From Chryseobacterium sp. 3008163 (GTDB lineage Bacteria > Bacteroidota > Bacteroidia > Flavobacteriales > Weeksellaceae): a stretch of DNA of 64,000 nt. The stretch covers positions 2,418,001-2,482,000 of the forward strand of contig NZ_CP033070.1 of the NCBI RefSeq assembly GCF_003669035.1, in the 5' to 3' direction. How positions within the stretch are numbered: the stretch's first letter is position 1; the number at the start of each line of letters is the position of its first letter. Under the pieces are notes generated by a model. That model was given only the letters and a program-made list of their open reading frames with translations. It was not told the origin of the DNA and searched no databases. Shown here piece by piece: positions 39,597-48,907 of the stretch. A program made the translations under genes and the position numbers.

Positions 39597-39950
39597 ATGA
39601 TGTTGTACTCAAAATTTGTACTCGCATTTTTCTTGATTTTAGCTGGAGTTATACATTTCGTAAAGCCTCAGATTTTCATGAAAATAATGGCAGATTATAT
39701 TCCGATGCATCTGCAGATGGTTTACATCAGTGGCGCAGTAGAAATTTTGTGCGGAATTCTCCTTCTTTTTCCCGAAACTCAAAAGTTGGGAGCTTATCTT
39801 TGTATCGCTTTATTTATCGCAGTTTTTCCTGCAAATATTGAGATGGCAAAAAAGTTTTATCAGATTCATCATAAATATTTTTGGCTCACGGTTTTGAGAC
39901 TTCCTTTACAGATAGTTTTGATTTGGTGGGCGTACCAGTTTAGAAAATAA
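39597..39950 (+). CDS. DoxX-like small membrane protein
   Basis: The 117-residue product has four hydrophobic helices and the DoxX-type pattern LILAGVIHFVKPQIFMKIMADYIP, YISGAVEILCGILLLFPETQKLGAYL and ALFIAVFPANIEMA. The family is linked to thiosulphate or redox functions in a few cases, but most members have no known role. Its stop overlaps the start of the YraN gene by one base (TAATG). Confidence 0.8.
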   Translation: MMLYSKFVLAFFLILAGVIHFVKPQIFMKIMADYIPMHLQMVYISGAVEILCGILLLFPETQKLGAYLCIALFIAVFPANIEMAKKFYQIHHKYFWLTVLRLPLQIVLIWWAYQFRK

Positions 39951-40321
39951 TGGCAGAGCACAACGACCTTGGCAAGAAAGCAGAAGATTTAGCCGCCGAA
40001 TATTTAGTAAAAAGCGGCTACAGAATTTTGGTGCGAAATTTCAGATTTAAAAAAACTGAAATTGATATTATTTCTGAAAAAGATAATTTAATTATTGTCA
40101 CAGAAGTGAAAGCCAGATCAACCGATTTTTTCATTCTTCCACAAGAAGCTGTTACAAAAGGAAAAATCAAGTCAATTGTTACGGCGGCCAATCATTTTAT
40201 GGAAGAATTTAATAAAAATCAGGAAGTGAGATTTGACATTATCTCTGTGCTCCCTGACCAAAAAGGAAATTTAATAATAGAACATATTCCGGATGCTTTT
40301 CAGGCATTCGATGCCAATTAA
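39950..40321 (+). CDS. YraN family (UPF0102) nuclease-like protein
   Basis: The 123-residue product fits the UPF0102 family: GKKAEDLAAEYLVKSGYRILVRNFRFKKTEIDIISE, then IIVTEVKARST. The Glu-Ile-Asp and Glu-x-Lys residues form a PD-(D/E)XK-like site related to Holliday junction resolvases. The cellular role is unknown. It is translationally coupled to the DoxX-like gene. The 65 bases behind it are a patch of degenerate 10-11-bp repeats. Confidence 0.88.
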   Translation: MAEHNDLGKKAEDLAAEYLVKSGYRILVRNFRFKKTEIDIISEKDNLIIVTEVKARSTDFFILPQEAVTKGKIKSIVTAANHFMEEFNKNQEVRFDIISVLPDQKGNLIIEHIPDAFQAFDAN

Positions 40322-40400
40322 TTTAATGTAACAATTTACCAACCTAACAACGTACCAATTATTGGTAAACTGATATACTGATACATTGTTAGATTTAAAA

Positions 40401-41165
40401 ATGAAAATTTTTATGAAAACAATACTCATCACCGGAGCAACTTCCGGAATAGGAAAAGCCACCGCAGAACTTTTTGCAAAACAAGGAAACAGAATCATCA
40501 TCTGCGGAAGACGATCAGAGGTTTTAGAATCTGTAAAAAAAGAACTATCGGTTATTACCGAAGTTTTTAGTTTAAAATTTGATGTTAGGAATCTTGAAGA
40601 AGTTGAAAGTGCCATCGCATCACTTCCTGAAGAATGGAAAAACGTTGATGTTCTCATCAATAATGCAGGAAATGCACATGGTTTAGAGCCATTATCAGCC
40701 GGAAGTACCAATGATTGGGATTCTATGATCGACGGAAACGTGAAAGGACTTTTATACGTCTCAAAAACGCTTATCCCGATGATGAAAGAAAAAAATTCCG
40801 GACAAATTATCAATATCAGCTCGGTTGCAGCAAGACAGACTTATGCGAATGGCGTTGTGTATTGTGCTACAAAAAAGGCAGTTGATGTGATTTCTGAAGG
40901 AATGAGAATCGAACTCACAGAGTTTGGAATCAGAGTGACGAATATTCAACCCGGAGCTGTAGAAACAGATTTTTCTTTGATCAGATTTAAAGGTGATCAG
41001 GAAAGAGCAGCGACTGTTTATGCAGGTTATGAAGCTTTAAAAGCTGAAGATATTGCTGATGCTATTGCGTACTGTGTGAATGCTCCTCAGCATGTGACGG
41101 TTTCAGACATGACAATCTATCCTAGTGCTCAGAGTGAGCCGAGAACGATTTACAGAAAAGGATAA
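40401..41165 (+). CDS. short-chain dehydrogenase/reductase (YdfG-like)
   Basis: I take ATG 40401 (MKIFMKTILITG) as the start; ATG 40413 is also possible. The classical SDR has GATSGIGKATAE (NADP binding), NNAGNAHG, ISSVAAR with the Ser, and YCATKKAVD with Tyr-x3-Lys. Segments such as PEEWKNVDVLINNAG and IQPGAVETDFSLIRFKGD match NADP-dependent 3-hydroxy acid dehydrogenases of the YdfG group. The natural substrate is not certain. Confidence 0.85.
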   Translation: MKIFMKTILITGATSGIGKATAELFAKQGNRIIICGRRSEVLESVKKELSVITEVFSLKFDVRNLEEVESAIASLPEEWKNVDVLINNAGNAHGLEPLSAGSTNDWDSMIDGNVKGLLYVSKTLIPMMKEKNSGQIINISSVAARQTYANGVVYCATKKAVDVISEGMRIELTEFGIRVTNIQPGAVETDFSLIRFKGDQERAATVYAGYEALKAEDIADAIAYCVNAPQHVTVSDMTIYPSAQSEPRTIYRKG

Positions 41166-41195
41166 TTTGAAAAGGGTTAATTTGAGAATTTGAAA

Positions 41196-41626
41196 ATGAA
41201 AGTTTTTTGTGGAATTTTTTATTGTTCTTTGTTTTTGGATATTCTCAAAAATATTCAAAGGCGGAAGATGCGGTTTTGATTCAGGCTAAAAAATTGGATT
41301 CTCTGATGATGAATAATGATTCTGAAATTGTGAATCTGTTTTGTTCAGATGTTTCTTTCGGTCACTCCAACGGCTGGATTCAGAATCTGGGTGATTTTAA
41401 GAAAGATTTCTCATCAAAAAAAGTGATTTACAAAGAAATAAGACAGACTGAAATTTCAGAATTAAAGCAAAATAAAAATACAGTAAGCCTAAGAAGAACA
41501 ATAAGCGTTGCCGGATCTTACAAAAACAATGATTTTAAAATGAAACTGGCTTTACTGGAAATATGGATCAAAAAGAAATCTGTCTGGAAATTGTGGAGCC
41601 GCCAAAGTGTGGAAATAAAGCCATAA
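41196..41626 (+). CDS. secreted NTF2/SnoaL-like (DUF4440) protein, frameshift near its start
   Basis: The body (EDAVLIQAKKLDSLMMNND, FSCDVSFGHSNGWIQN-like segment, then LLEIWIKKKSVWKLWSRQSV) matches small DUF4440/SnoaL-like proteins. As read, the frame opens only at a TTG (41207). If one T is added to the T6 run 41203-41208, ATG 41196 gives MKVFLWNFLLFFVFGYSQ, a good signal peptide, so I take that as the true start. A periplasmic location is likely; ligand and role are unknown. Confidence 0.7.
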
Positions 41627-41649
41627 ATTTGTTATAAAACGAACAAATA

Positions 41650-42645
41650 ATGAACGAATATTTCCAAAAATTTTTAATTTATCAGACGCCAAACAATGAA
41701 GTTCGGGTCGATGTTTTTCTGCAAAATGAAACGGCCTGGCTCACGCAAAAGTCAATGGCGGCTTTGTTTGATGTAAATGTTCCCGCAGTTAGTAAACATC
41801 TTTCCAATATTTTTGATGAAAGAGAACTTGAAGAAAATTCAGTTATTTCCATTTTGGAAACAACTGCTTCTGACGGGAAAAATTATAAAACAAAATATTA
41901 TAATCTCGATGCCATCATTTCTGTCGGTTATCGAGTCAATTCAGCAAAAGCAACGCAATTCAGAATTTGGGCAACGCATACTTTGAAGGAATTTATCATC
42001 AAAGGTTTTGTGATGGATGATGAACGTTTGAAGCAGGGACAAACCGTTTTCGGTAAAGATTATTTTAAAGAATTACTGCAAAGAATCCGCTCGATTCGGT
42101 CAAGTGAAAGGCGAATTTATCAACAAGTCACAGACCTATTCGCCGAATGCAGTATTGATTATGATAAAAATTCTGATGTTACTAAAAACTTTTACGCAAC
42201 AGTTCAGAATAAATTTCATTTTGCCATAACCGGAAAAACTGCCGCCGAAATTATTTATAAAAACGCCAACAGCGAAAAAGAAAATATGGGCTTGACTACA
42301 TGGAAACATTCTCCAGATGGAAGAATTTTGAAATCTGATGTTGTAGTTGCCAAAAATTATCTCGCAGAAAAAGAAATTCAGCAGCTTGAAAGAACGGTGA
42401 CAGGTTATTTTGATTATATCGAGGGTTTAATTGAAAGAGAAAATACTTTTACGATGGAAGCTTTGGCGGAAAGTGTCAATAAGTTTTTAAATTTCAACGA
42501 ATACAAAGTATTGGAAGGAAACGGAAAGGTAGCCAAAATTGTTGCGGATAAAAAAGCAGTCATAGAATACGAAACATTCAATAAAACCCAAAAAATAATT
42601 TCTGATTTTGATAAAGAAATAAAAAAATTAGGAAAGAATCTTTAA
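41650..42645 (+). CDS. RhuM family protein
   Basis: The 331-residue product matches the RhuM family: an N-terminal winged-helix-like part with ETAWLTQKSMAALFDVNVPAVSKHLSNIF, the KYYNLDAIISVGYRVNSAKATQFRIWATHTLKEFIIKGF core typical of RhuM/DUF proteins, and a C-terminal helical part resembling a Fic-like fold, but without the HPFxxGNGR motif. RhuM was first named in a Salmonella pathogenicity island; its biochemical role is unknown. These genes often behave as accessory DNA. No toxin or antitoxin partner is next to it. Confidence 0.82.
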   Translation: MNEYFQKFLIYQTPNNEVRVDVFLQNETAWLTQKSMAALFDVNVPAVSKHLSNIFDERELEENSVISILETTASDGKNYKTKYYNLDAIISVGYRVNSAKATQFRIWATHTLKEFIIKGFVMDDERLKQGQTVFGKDYFKELLQRIRSIRSSERRIYQQVTDLFAECSIDYDKNSDVTKNFYATVQNKFHFAITGKTAAEIIYKNANSEKENMGLTTWKHSPDGRILKSDVVVAKNYLAEKEIQQLERTVTGYFDYIEGLIERENTFTMEALAESVNKFLNFNEYKVLEGNGKVAKIVADKKAVIEYETFNKTQKIISDFDKEIKKLGKNL

Positions 42646-42706
42646 GCTTCTAAGACTTTACATTTTGTCAACTTTTGAAACACTTTTATTCAATCATTTC
42701 TTTTGG

Positions 42707-42714
42707 TACTTTTG
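42707..42714 (+). promoter_or_regulatory. candidate -7 box of tsaB
   Basis: TACTTTTG matches TAnnTTTG and lies 48 bases before the tsaB start at 42763. Confidence 0.45.
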
Positions 42715-42762
42715 CGGTAGAAAAGAGAGTTTTGTCATTATCTCTTGTTTAAATTTAATTCA

Positions 42763-43443
42763 ATGAAAATATTATACCTCGAAACTTCCTCAAAAAACTG
42801 CTCAGTCGCCATTTCAGATGACGAAAAGCTGCTTTGCGTAGCAGAAGAAGTTTCAGAAAACTATAAACAATCAGAAAGTCTTCACTCATTTGTAGAATGG
42901 GCTTTGGAAGGTGCAGAGCTTTCGATAAAAGATATTGATGTAGTTTGCCTTGGAAAGGGCCCGGGTTCTTACACCGGATTAAGAATTGGTGCCGCTTCGG
43001 CAAAAGGTTTTTGTTATGGCTTACATATTCCTTTGGTAGCTGTTAATTCTTTAGAAAGCATGAAAGAGACTTTTTTAGTACAAAACTATGACTTAGTCAT
43101 CCCTTTAGTAGATGCAAGAAGAATGGAGGTTTATACCGCTGTTTATGATGGGATTTCAGGAAATGAACTCAGTCCAACAGAAGCTAAAGTTTTAGATGAA
43201 ACATCTTTTCAGGAATTTAATGATAAGAAAATCTTATTTGTAGGTGACGGAGCAAAGAAAGCAAAAGAGATTTTGCAACTTCCCGATGCTGAATTTAATG
43301 AAGATATCTACCCTTCTGCTCAATATTTAGTCAAGAAAACTTTAGAGAAAATTAAAAATAAAGATTTTGAAGACATTGCCTATTTTGAGCCCTTTTATTT
43401 AAAAGAATTTCACGGAGTTAAAAAGAAAAAAAGCGAAGAATAA
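42763..43443 (+). CDS. tsaB: tRNA threonylcarbamoyladenosine biosynthesis protein TsaB
   Basis: The start MKILYLETSSKNCSVAI at 42763 is preferred over an upstream TTG. The 226-residue ASKHA-fold protein is the partner of TsaD in the t6A37 modification of ANN-decoding tRNAs. Hallmarks are the N-terminal strand ILYLETSS, GKGPGSYTGLRIGAASAKGFCYGL and VIPLVDARRMEVYTAVYD. A terminator hairpin overlaps its stop codon and separates it from the convergent sprE gene. Confidence 0.93.
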   Translation: MKILYLETSSKNCSVAISDDEKLLCVAEEVSENYKQSESLHSFVEWALEGAELSIKDIDVVCLGKGPGSYTGLRIGAASAKGFCYGLHIPLVAVNSLESMKETFLVQNYDLVIPLVDARRMEVYTAVYDGISGNELSPTEAKVLDETSFQEFNDKKILFVGDGAKKAKEILQLPDAEFNEDIYPSAQYLVKKTLEKIKNKDFEDIAYFEPFYLKEFHGVKKKKSEE

Positions 43444-43456
43444 TCTTCGCTTTTTT
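43432..43456. terminator. bidirectional terminator between tsaB and sprE
   Basis: AGCGAAGA (43432-43439) pairs with TCTTCGCT (43444-43451), with A run before and T run after; the tsaB stop lies in the loop. Confidence 0.85.
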
Positions 43457-43458
43457 GT

Positions 43459-46068
43459 TTATTTTTTCTGAGCCGGAACCGATGCCGGTTGAAGTTTTTG
43501 AATATTATTATTCATCATATCAGGCTTCTTAGGAACACTGCCGCTTTGGATAGCATTATTTACCGGCTGTGAACTATTTGGCAACGGATTGTTTTGATTT
43601 CCGGGAGCCGTGATATTCTGAGATTGTTGAATATTATTCTGTGATGGCTGACCGAATGCACCTGAATTTTGCTGAGCATTCTGAGTGTTTTGCTGTACAA
43701 TATTTCCCTTATTATCAGTTGACTGAAATGCGATATCACTTTTCAGATAGTTAAGCATTTCTTTTGCTTTTTCACCCTCAGGAGTTTTTCCATAGTTTAA
43801 AACAATTTGTTCCAATTGTAAAATCATTACCTCTTTCCCACTCGATTTTCCTGCGTTGAATGCATTTAAAAGATAAAGTTTAGGCACAAGTGCATCTTTA
43901 GGATTTTTTTGAATGGCTTGATCAAGTATGGCTTGGCTTTCTGTAAACTTTTCAGATTCAAATAATGCGTATGCTGTTTTGTAATCATTTTCCATCTCTG
44001 GAGACGACTTTACAAACGTATTATTTTTAGGATTTCTGGCAAATTCTGCATACGAACTGTAAGGATAATCTGTCAGTAAAATTTGTTTTGCTTTTGCTGA
44101 AGCCTGAGGATTTTTCTCATGATTCATTGCAAAAATTTCATACAAAGCCTGCAGCATTACCTTTTCTTCTGGTTTTACATCTACCAGATCATATAGTGTT
44201 TTTGTAGCTAATGGTGTATTGGTAAAATAGTTCTGATACATGATTCCAAGTCCTAATGAAGCGGTATCTCTGTCTTTTTTCAGTTGAGATAGTTTTCCGG
44301 CATCACTTGGTATTTGCTCAATGTAATAGGCCGGCTCAAAACGTCTTGGGTTGGGTACCGTGTTTACTCCCAGAGCTTCATTTTTCATATCTTCAATAGA
44401 TGCCATTTTTTTAGAATAACGCCAGTTATCTACCAAAGCTCTATCACCCCAAATTTGCTTAAAGGTTGAAGTTCCTTTGCTTACAGTTCCTGTATTTCCG
44501 TAATAAAAACCTTTAGTTGCAGTCCCAAAATCTTCAAAAGAATTTGAGCTGTTGGCAAATATTGAATTGGCATTATAGTCTCCTGTATCAAAACCTTTAC
44601 TTCTTTCTGCACGAATTCTTTCCAATTCTTCTTTAGCTTCTTTAGCCTTTAATTTTTCGATATGTTTAGCAAAATAATCTGTTTTCTGAGGTTCAGACAT
44701 TTTAGCAATCGTCAGAATACTGTCGTTTTTTCTTATTAAATAATAGTTTTTTGAAATCTTTTTGATGTTTTCAGACTGATCTTTTAACAGAACTTTTGAA
44801 GGCTCGTACGTCATTGTAGCCAATGCAGAATCATAATAAGCACCCGCACCGATGTAATCGTTTTTATCTAAATATCTTCTTCCGATTTCATAATACGTCA
44901 AGCCTCTTACCTGTGGATCTGAAACTTTCTCTAAAAGAGATTTTCTGAAAAACTCTTGTCCCTCATCCGGTTTTCCAGCTTTGGTAGCCATTAAGCCTAA
45001 TGCGTAATAGAACTCGTTTTTTCTTGAAGCATAAGTTCCTTTTTTGCTTATATCTTCTAAGTATTTTCTTGCGCCCGCATAGTCTCCTTTTCCGTTGAAT
45101 GTTTTAGCGATTTCGATTTGCGATTTGACTTCAAATTCAAAATCATTAGCATATTTGTAGGCTGCTGCAAAGCTTTCACGGGCAGGTTCGTTTCTTCCTA
45201 ATTCAGATAAAACCTGACCTCTTAAAAATGCAATTCTGCTTTTAAGTTTTCTGTTTCCGTTTAGTTCAAAAGCACGGTCTAATTCTTTTACTGCTTCTTC
45301 TTTTTTTCCTGCATCCAATAAAGATTCTGAATAATAGATGCTTAAAAGTTTGTCATGATCTTTACTGATTTTTTCACTTTTTAATTTAGCGAAAACCTGA
45401 TCAGATTTATGATAATCTTTAAGCTGTGCATATGCTAAACCTTCATAAACGCGTGCTAAAGGAAGTCTTTTGTCTTCTTTCATGTGGGTGAAAACGTAGT
45501 TCAGTGCATCTAGTGCCTGTCTCGATTTTCCCTGATAAATACGTGATTGAGCAAGAATAATGTATGCATCAAAAATAGTTTTATTCTGCTCCTCTCCTTT
45601 TCTGATTACAGAATATTTTCCGATTGCTTTTAAAGCTTTTGCTTCTGCAATTTGAAGTGCAGTTGCACCTTTATTTTCTGGTTGATTATTTGGATCTTGA
45701 GGCATTCCCGGTCTTCCTCCTGGTCCGTTTGGAGGCATTCCCGGTGCAGTTCTTCCTCCTTGTGCCGGCCTGTTGACTTCTGCCATTTTCATAGAGTTTT
45801 CTGCGAAAGCAGAGGATTGTCCAAGATCACTTCCTATCGGCTGTTCTTCATACGTCAAAATAGGAATGTGTGGCGCATAAAAATTATCTTTATGAGCTTT
45901 GTCTCTGTCTGTAAATTCACTGTTCAATGCGTCTTTAGCATTAAAGAGTGTATTGTAATATGTCGAAAATCCTTTTAAAAACTTTGATCTGGCTTCCGGT
46001 TTTTTCACTTTCGTTCCGCAGGAAACAACGATAATCGCCGTCAAAAGGAATATAATATTCTTTTTCAT
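43459..46068 (-). CDS. sprE: TPR lipoprotein SprE/PorW (type IX secretion and gliding)
   Basis: The 869-residue product has a lipobox (IIVVSCG, Cys17) and a conserved N-terminus (SKFLKGFSTYYNTLFNAKDAL) found in the SprE/PorW family. A long array of TPR-type helix pairs follows (~140-480 and ~600-790). A Pro/Gly/Met-rich segment lies at ~100-130 (PGMPPNGPGGRPGMPQD) and a Gln/Asn-rich tail at ~800-869. In Flavobacterium johnsoniae SprE is needed for T9SS secretion and gliding, and PorW plays the same part in Porphyromonas. It is an outer-membrane-linked periplasmic lipoprotein. It implies a working T9SS, consistent with the sorting domain of the protein at 7701. Confidence 0.8.
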   Translation of the reverse strand: MKKNIIFLLTAIIVVSCGTKVKKPEARSKFLKGFSTYYNTLFNAKDALNSEFTDRDKAHKDNFYAPHIPILTYEEQPIGSDLGQSSAFAENSMKMAEVNRPAQGGRTAPGMPPNGPGGRPGMPQDPNNQPENKGATALQIAEAKALKAIGKYSVIRKGEEQNKTIFDAYIILAQSRIYQGKSRQALDALNYVFTHMKEDKRLPLARVYEGLAYAQLKDYHKSDQVFAKLKSEKISKDHDKLLSIYYSESLLDAGKKEEAVKELDRAFELNGNRKLKSRIAFLRGQVLSELGRNEPARESFAAAYKYANDFEFEVKSQIEIAKTFNGKGDYAGARKYLEDISKKGTYASRKNEFYYALGLMATKAGKPDEGQEFFRKSLLEKVSDPQVRGLTYYEIGRRYLDKNDYIGAGAYYDSALATMTYEPSKVLLKDQSENIKKISKNYYLIRKNDSILTIAKMSEPQKTDYFAKHIEKLKAKEAKEELERIRAERSKGFDTGDYNANSIFANSSNSFEDFGTATKGFYYGNTGTVSKGTSTFKQIWGDRALVDNWRYSKKMASIEDMKNEALGVNTVPNPRRFEPAYYIEQIPSDAGKLSQLKKDRDTASLGLGIMYQNYFTNTPLATKTLYDLVDVKPEEKVMLQALYEIFAMNHEKNPQASAKAKQILLTDYPYSSYAEFARNPKNNTFVKSSPEMENDYKTAYALFESEKFTESQAILDQAIQKNPKDALVPKLYLLNAFNAGKSSGKEVMILQLEQIVLNYGKTPEGEKAKEMLNYLKSDIAFQSTDNKGNIVQQNTQNAQQNSGAFGQPSQNNIQQSQNITAPGNQNNPLPNSSQPVNNAIQSGSVPKKPDMMNNNIQKLQPASVPAQKK

Positions 46069-46155
46069 TATTCAATATAACTCGCTAATATGCTTTTTAT
46101 TATCAAAGCATTTTGATGATTCTGTAAAAATAATAAAATTTTATGGGGAAATTAT

Positions 46156-46710
46156 TTATATTTCTTTTAAAATTTTGTAAACCAAATGGGTAGGCAGTCC
46201 CATGATGGTATAAAAACTGCCATTCATTTTTGTAATTTTTGCCATTCCAAGCCATTCCTGAATACCGTAGCTGCCTGCTTTATCGAAAGGTTTGTAGTTT
46301 TTTATATAAAAATCAATTTCCTCATCTGAAATTTCTTCCAATTCTACATCGGCAACATCAGTTTCAGTAATAGTTTTATTTAAAGTTTTAATGGTAATTC
46401 CGGTATAAACCTGATGCGTTTTTCCTGATAGTTTCTGCAGCATATTTTTGGCATCTGCTTCATCTCTGGGTTTACCTAAAATCTGATTGTCGATAGCAAC
46501 AACGGTATCTGCGGTAAGTAAAACTTCATCTTGCTCTAGTTTTCTGAATGCATTAGCTTTTAATTCAGATAAATAAGCGGCGGCATTTTCTATTTTTATA
46601 TTTTCAGGTAAAATTTCTTCGCAGTCAATTTTTACAACGTCAAAATCAAATCCTAAACTGGTAAGCAATTCTTTTCTTCTTGGAGATTGCGATGCTAAAA
46701 GTATTTTCAT
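46156..46710 (-). CDS. Maf family nucleoside triphosphate pyrophosphatase
   Basis: The 184-residue enzyme shows ILLASQSPRRKELLTSLG, ADTVVAIDNQILGKPRDEADAKNML and DKAGSYGIQEWLGMAKITKMNGSFYTIMGLP. The family hydrolyses modified or non-canonical NTPs (YhdE type acts on dTTP/UTP) and may restrain septum formation. It lies 9 bases after kdsC in a minus-strand operon with SIMPL and DUF2520 genes. Confidence 0.92.
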   Translation of the reverse strand: MKILLASQSPRRKELLTSLGFDFDVVKIDCEEILPENIKIENAAAYLSELKANAFRKLEQDEVLLTADTVVAIDNQILGKPRDEADAKNMLQKLSGKTHQVYTGITIKTLNKTITETDVADVELEEISDEEIDFYIKNYKPFDKAGSYGIQEWLGMAKITKMNGSFYTIMGLPTHLVYKILKEI

Positions 46711-46719
46711 GATTTAATT

Positions 46720-47238
46720 TTAAACAGATTGTGTATTGTCATCATGCCATTTCCCCTGAACTTTCATCACTTGTTCGATAACATCGCGTACTGCTCCGCT
46801 TCCACCCTGCTTTTGTGAAATATAATCTGCAATATTTTTGATTTCAGGAACAGCATTTTCTGGACATGTCGAAATCGCCGAATTTTGCATCATATGAAGA
46901 TCCGGAAGATCGTCTCCCATTGTGAGAATTTCTTCGTTTTTAAGATTATATTTGGCCTTAAAATCTGCATAATCCACCATTTTGTCATGTGATTTTGCGT
47001 AATAATCTTCAATACCAAGATAGTTGATACGATGTCTCACCATTTCATCATTTCCTCCGGTAATTACTCCGATTAGATAATCATTTTTTAAAGCTTTAAC
47101 AACTGCATATCCGTCCAAAACATTCATTACTCTGCTCATATTTCCTCCCGGCATCAGATAAACGCTTCCGTCGGTGAAAACTCCGTCTACATCAAATACA
47201 AATGCTTTTATATCTTTTAATTTCTTTTTATAACTCAT
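46720..47238 (-). CDS. kdsC: KdsC-type 3-deoxy-D-manno-octulosonate-8-phosphate phosphatase
   Basis: The 172-residue HAD phosphatase has motif I VFDVDGVFTDG, motif II with VITGGND and motif III/IV around MGDDLPDLHMM, and no cap domain. These fit the KdsC/C1.6 subfamily that makes Kdo for lipopolysaccharide. The conserved AVRDVIEQVMKVQGKW tail is also typical. It lies between the SIMPL gene and maf, 9-14 bases from each, in one transcription unit. Confidence 0.88.
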   Translation of the reverse strand: MSYKKKLKDIKAFVFDVDGVFTDGSVYLMPGGNMSRVMNVLDGYAVVKALKNDYLIGVITGGNDEMVRHRINYLGIEDYYAKSHDKMVDYADFKAKYNLKNEEILTMGDDLPDLHMMQNSAISTCPENAVPEIKNIADYISQKQGGSGAVRDVIEQVMKVQGKWHDDNTQSV

Positions 47239-47252
47239 TTATTGAATATCAT

Positions 47253-48008
47253 TTAATCTAAATTGTAAGTAAGTCTGACCGTAATTCTTGCAGATTTTGC
47301 TTTGCTTGAAGTGTCAAAATTTCCGCCATAGCTGTCTTCATCCGTTGAGCCTTTTGCGGTAATTTGAAATACTCCCATCGAAGCATCTTTCAGTTTTCCG
47401 AGGCTTCCGTCTGCAGTATTTACAATTTTTTCTGCTCTCTGCATGGCATCTTTGGCGCCGGCTTCTATTAAATTATGCTTCAGTGAAGCAAGATCAGAAT
47501 ACGTATACTGTGGCGTTCCCGGCTCAAACTGTACTCCACTGTTGATTAGTTCTGCAGTTTTATCCATCACGGTTTCTATCTTTCTCATAAGATCTGGATT
47601 TTTCCTTGCGGTAAATGAAATGCTTTGTGTGGCTTTATAACCGTCAAAGATCTCTTCAGACTTTTCAACACCTTCAGCATCTTTACTGGTAACGGTACGG
47701 TAGGATTTTGAGAAATTGACACCACCAAAAGAAAACTCATCTGCTTTGAAACCTTTGCTCTGGAAAAAGGTTTTTACTTTTTCTTTATCCTGTAAAATTA
47801 AATTGTAAGCGTCTTTTGCATCAAGTGCCGAAGCGTCAAAACTTCCTCCCCATCGTATTTCATCTGAGGTGAAATCTTTGGAGCCCAGACCCGTGACAGA
47901 TATGGTGTCTTGTTTTACATTTCTGTTTTTGAAGCTGGAACCTAGTATCAATGCTGTGATAATTACTGCGATTCCGATGATCAGTGAAGGGACGAAATTT
48001 GTTTTCAT
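47253..48008 (-). CDS. SIMPL domain (DUF541) protein
   Basis: I take MKTNFVPSLIIGIAVIITAL at 48008 as the start, since the upstream in-frame codons run into the neighbouring intergenic sequence. The 251-residue product has one N-terminal transmembrane segment or uncleaved signal, then a SIMPL/DUF541 domain (TISVTGLGSKDF, FEPGTPQYTYSDLASLKHNLIEAGAKDAMQRAEKIV). Family members are periplasmic and have no firm function. It is in the operon with DUF2520, kdsC and maf. Confidence 0.82.
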   Translation of the reverse strand: MKTNFVPSLIIGIAVIITALILGSSFKNRNVKQDTISVTGLGSKDFTSDEIRWGGSFDASALDAKDAYNLILQDKEKVKTFFQSKGFKADEFSFGGVNFSKSYRTVTSKDAEGVEKSEEIFDGYKATQSISFTARKNPDLMRKIETVMDKTAELINSGVQFEPGTPQYTYSDLASLKHNLIEAGAKDAMQRAEKIVNTADGSLGKLKDASMGVFQITAKGSTDEDSYGGNFDTSSKAKSARITVRLTYNLD

Positions 48009-48050
48009 TTTATTCTGTGATTTCCCCAAAGATAGCAAATTGCAATGTTT

Positions 48051-48803
48051 TTATTCTAAATCATACATTTTTTTAATAGAATGATTCATTGTTTTATAAA
48101 TTTCCAGACTTTCATTTGTTAATAACTGCTCATGCAATTCCAAAACTCGTTTGTCGTTTCTCACGGCAGGTCCGGTTTGTGCTGATTTAGGTTCAATTTC
48201 GTGGATCTTTTTCACTGTTTCATCAATCAGCGGTAAAAAATAATCAAACGGAATTTCCTGAGCATCTGAAATTTCTTTCGCTCTCGAAAAAAGATGATTG
48301 ACAAAATTACAGGCAAAAACTGCGGTCAGGTGAATATATTTTCTTTTTTCATGACTGCTTTCCATCACATTTTCTGAAATTTGAGACGCCAATTCTGTAA
48401 GTAATTTCTGATCTTCAGTATTTTCAGTTTCTATAAAGAAAGGAATTTTAGAATAATCTAATTCTTTAGATTTTGAAAAAGTCTGTAAAGGATAAAAGCT
48501 TGATTTTCTGTACTCTCCTACCAATATTTCTTTAGATAAAGAACCTGAAGTATGGGTAACCAGACAATCTTTTTTTGCAATTAATTTTGAAACATTTTCC
48601 ACAGAACTGTCACTTACGCAGATAATATACAAATCTGCATCTTCCAAAGTATCTGTAGAAAAGGGAATGCTCAATTCCTGTGATATATTGCTTAAATCTT
48701 CCTCATTTCTGCCAAATAACTGAGCCAAAGGAATATTTTTCTGAGTGAAAGCTTTAGCCAAATGATAGGCTACATTTCCGGAACCAATGATTACAATTTG
48801 CAT
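48051..48803 (-). CDS. Rossmann-fold protein with DUF2520 domain
   Basis: The 250-residue product starts with the NAD(P)-binding motif IVIIGSGNVAYHLAKAF, followed by a Rossmann domain with ICVSDSSVENV and LVTHTSGSLS. A C-terminal all-helical DUF2520 domain follows (HLTAVFACNFVNHLFSRA, LPLIDETVKKI, TGPAVRNDKRVLELH). It resembles ProC/KPR-type reductases in layout, but the substrate is unknown. It is the first gene of the kdsC-maf operon, a common order in Flavobacteriia. Confidence 0.85.
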   Translation of the reverse strand: MQIVIIGSGNVAYHLAKAFTQKNIPLAQLFGRNEEDLSNISQELSIPFSTDTLEDADLYIICVSDSSVENVSKLIAKKDCLVTHTSGSLSKEILVGEYRKSSFYPLQTFSKSKELDYSKIPFFIETENTEDQKLLTELASQISENVMESSHEKRKYIHLTAVFACNFVNHLFSRAKEISDAQEIPFDYFLPLIDETVKKIHEIEPKSAQTGPAVRNDKRVLELHEQLLTNESLEIYKTMNHSIKKMYDLE

Positions 48804-48907
48804 AAAACAAAGATAAGATTTTAGGTTGATTTAAATTGTGAGCTAAATATGAAGTAACTTTGAATAATTAGCATTTTAAAACTAGTTTTACAACAAATAT
48901 ATTTTCT

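Noticed and set aside
45652..45978. Plus-strand frame opposite sprE
   Set aside because: It is a shadow of the Pro/Gly-rich coding part of sprE.
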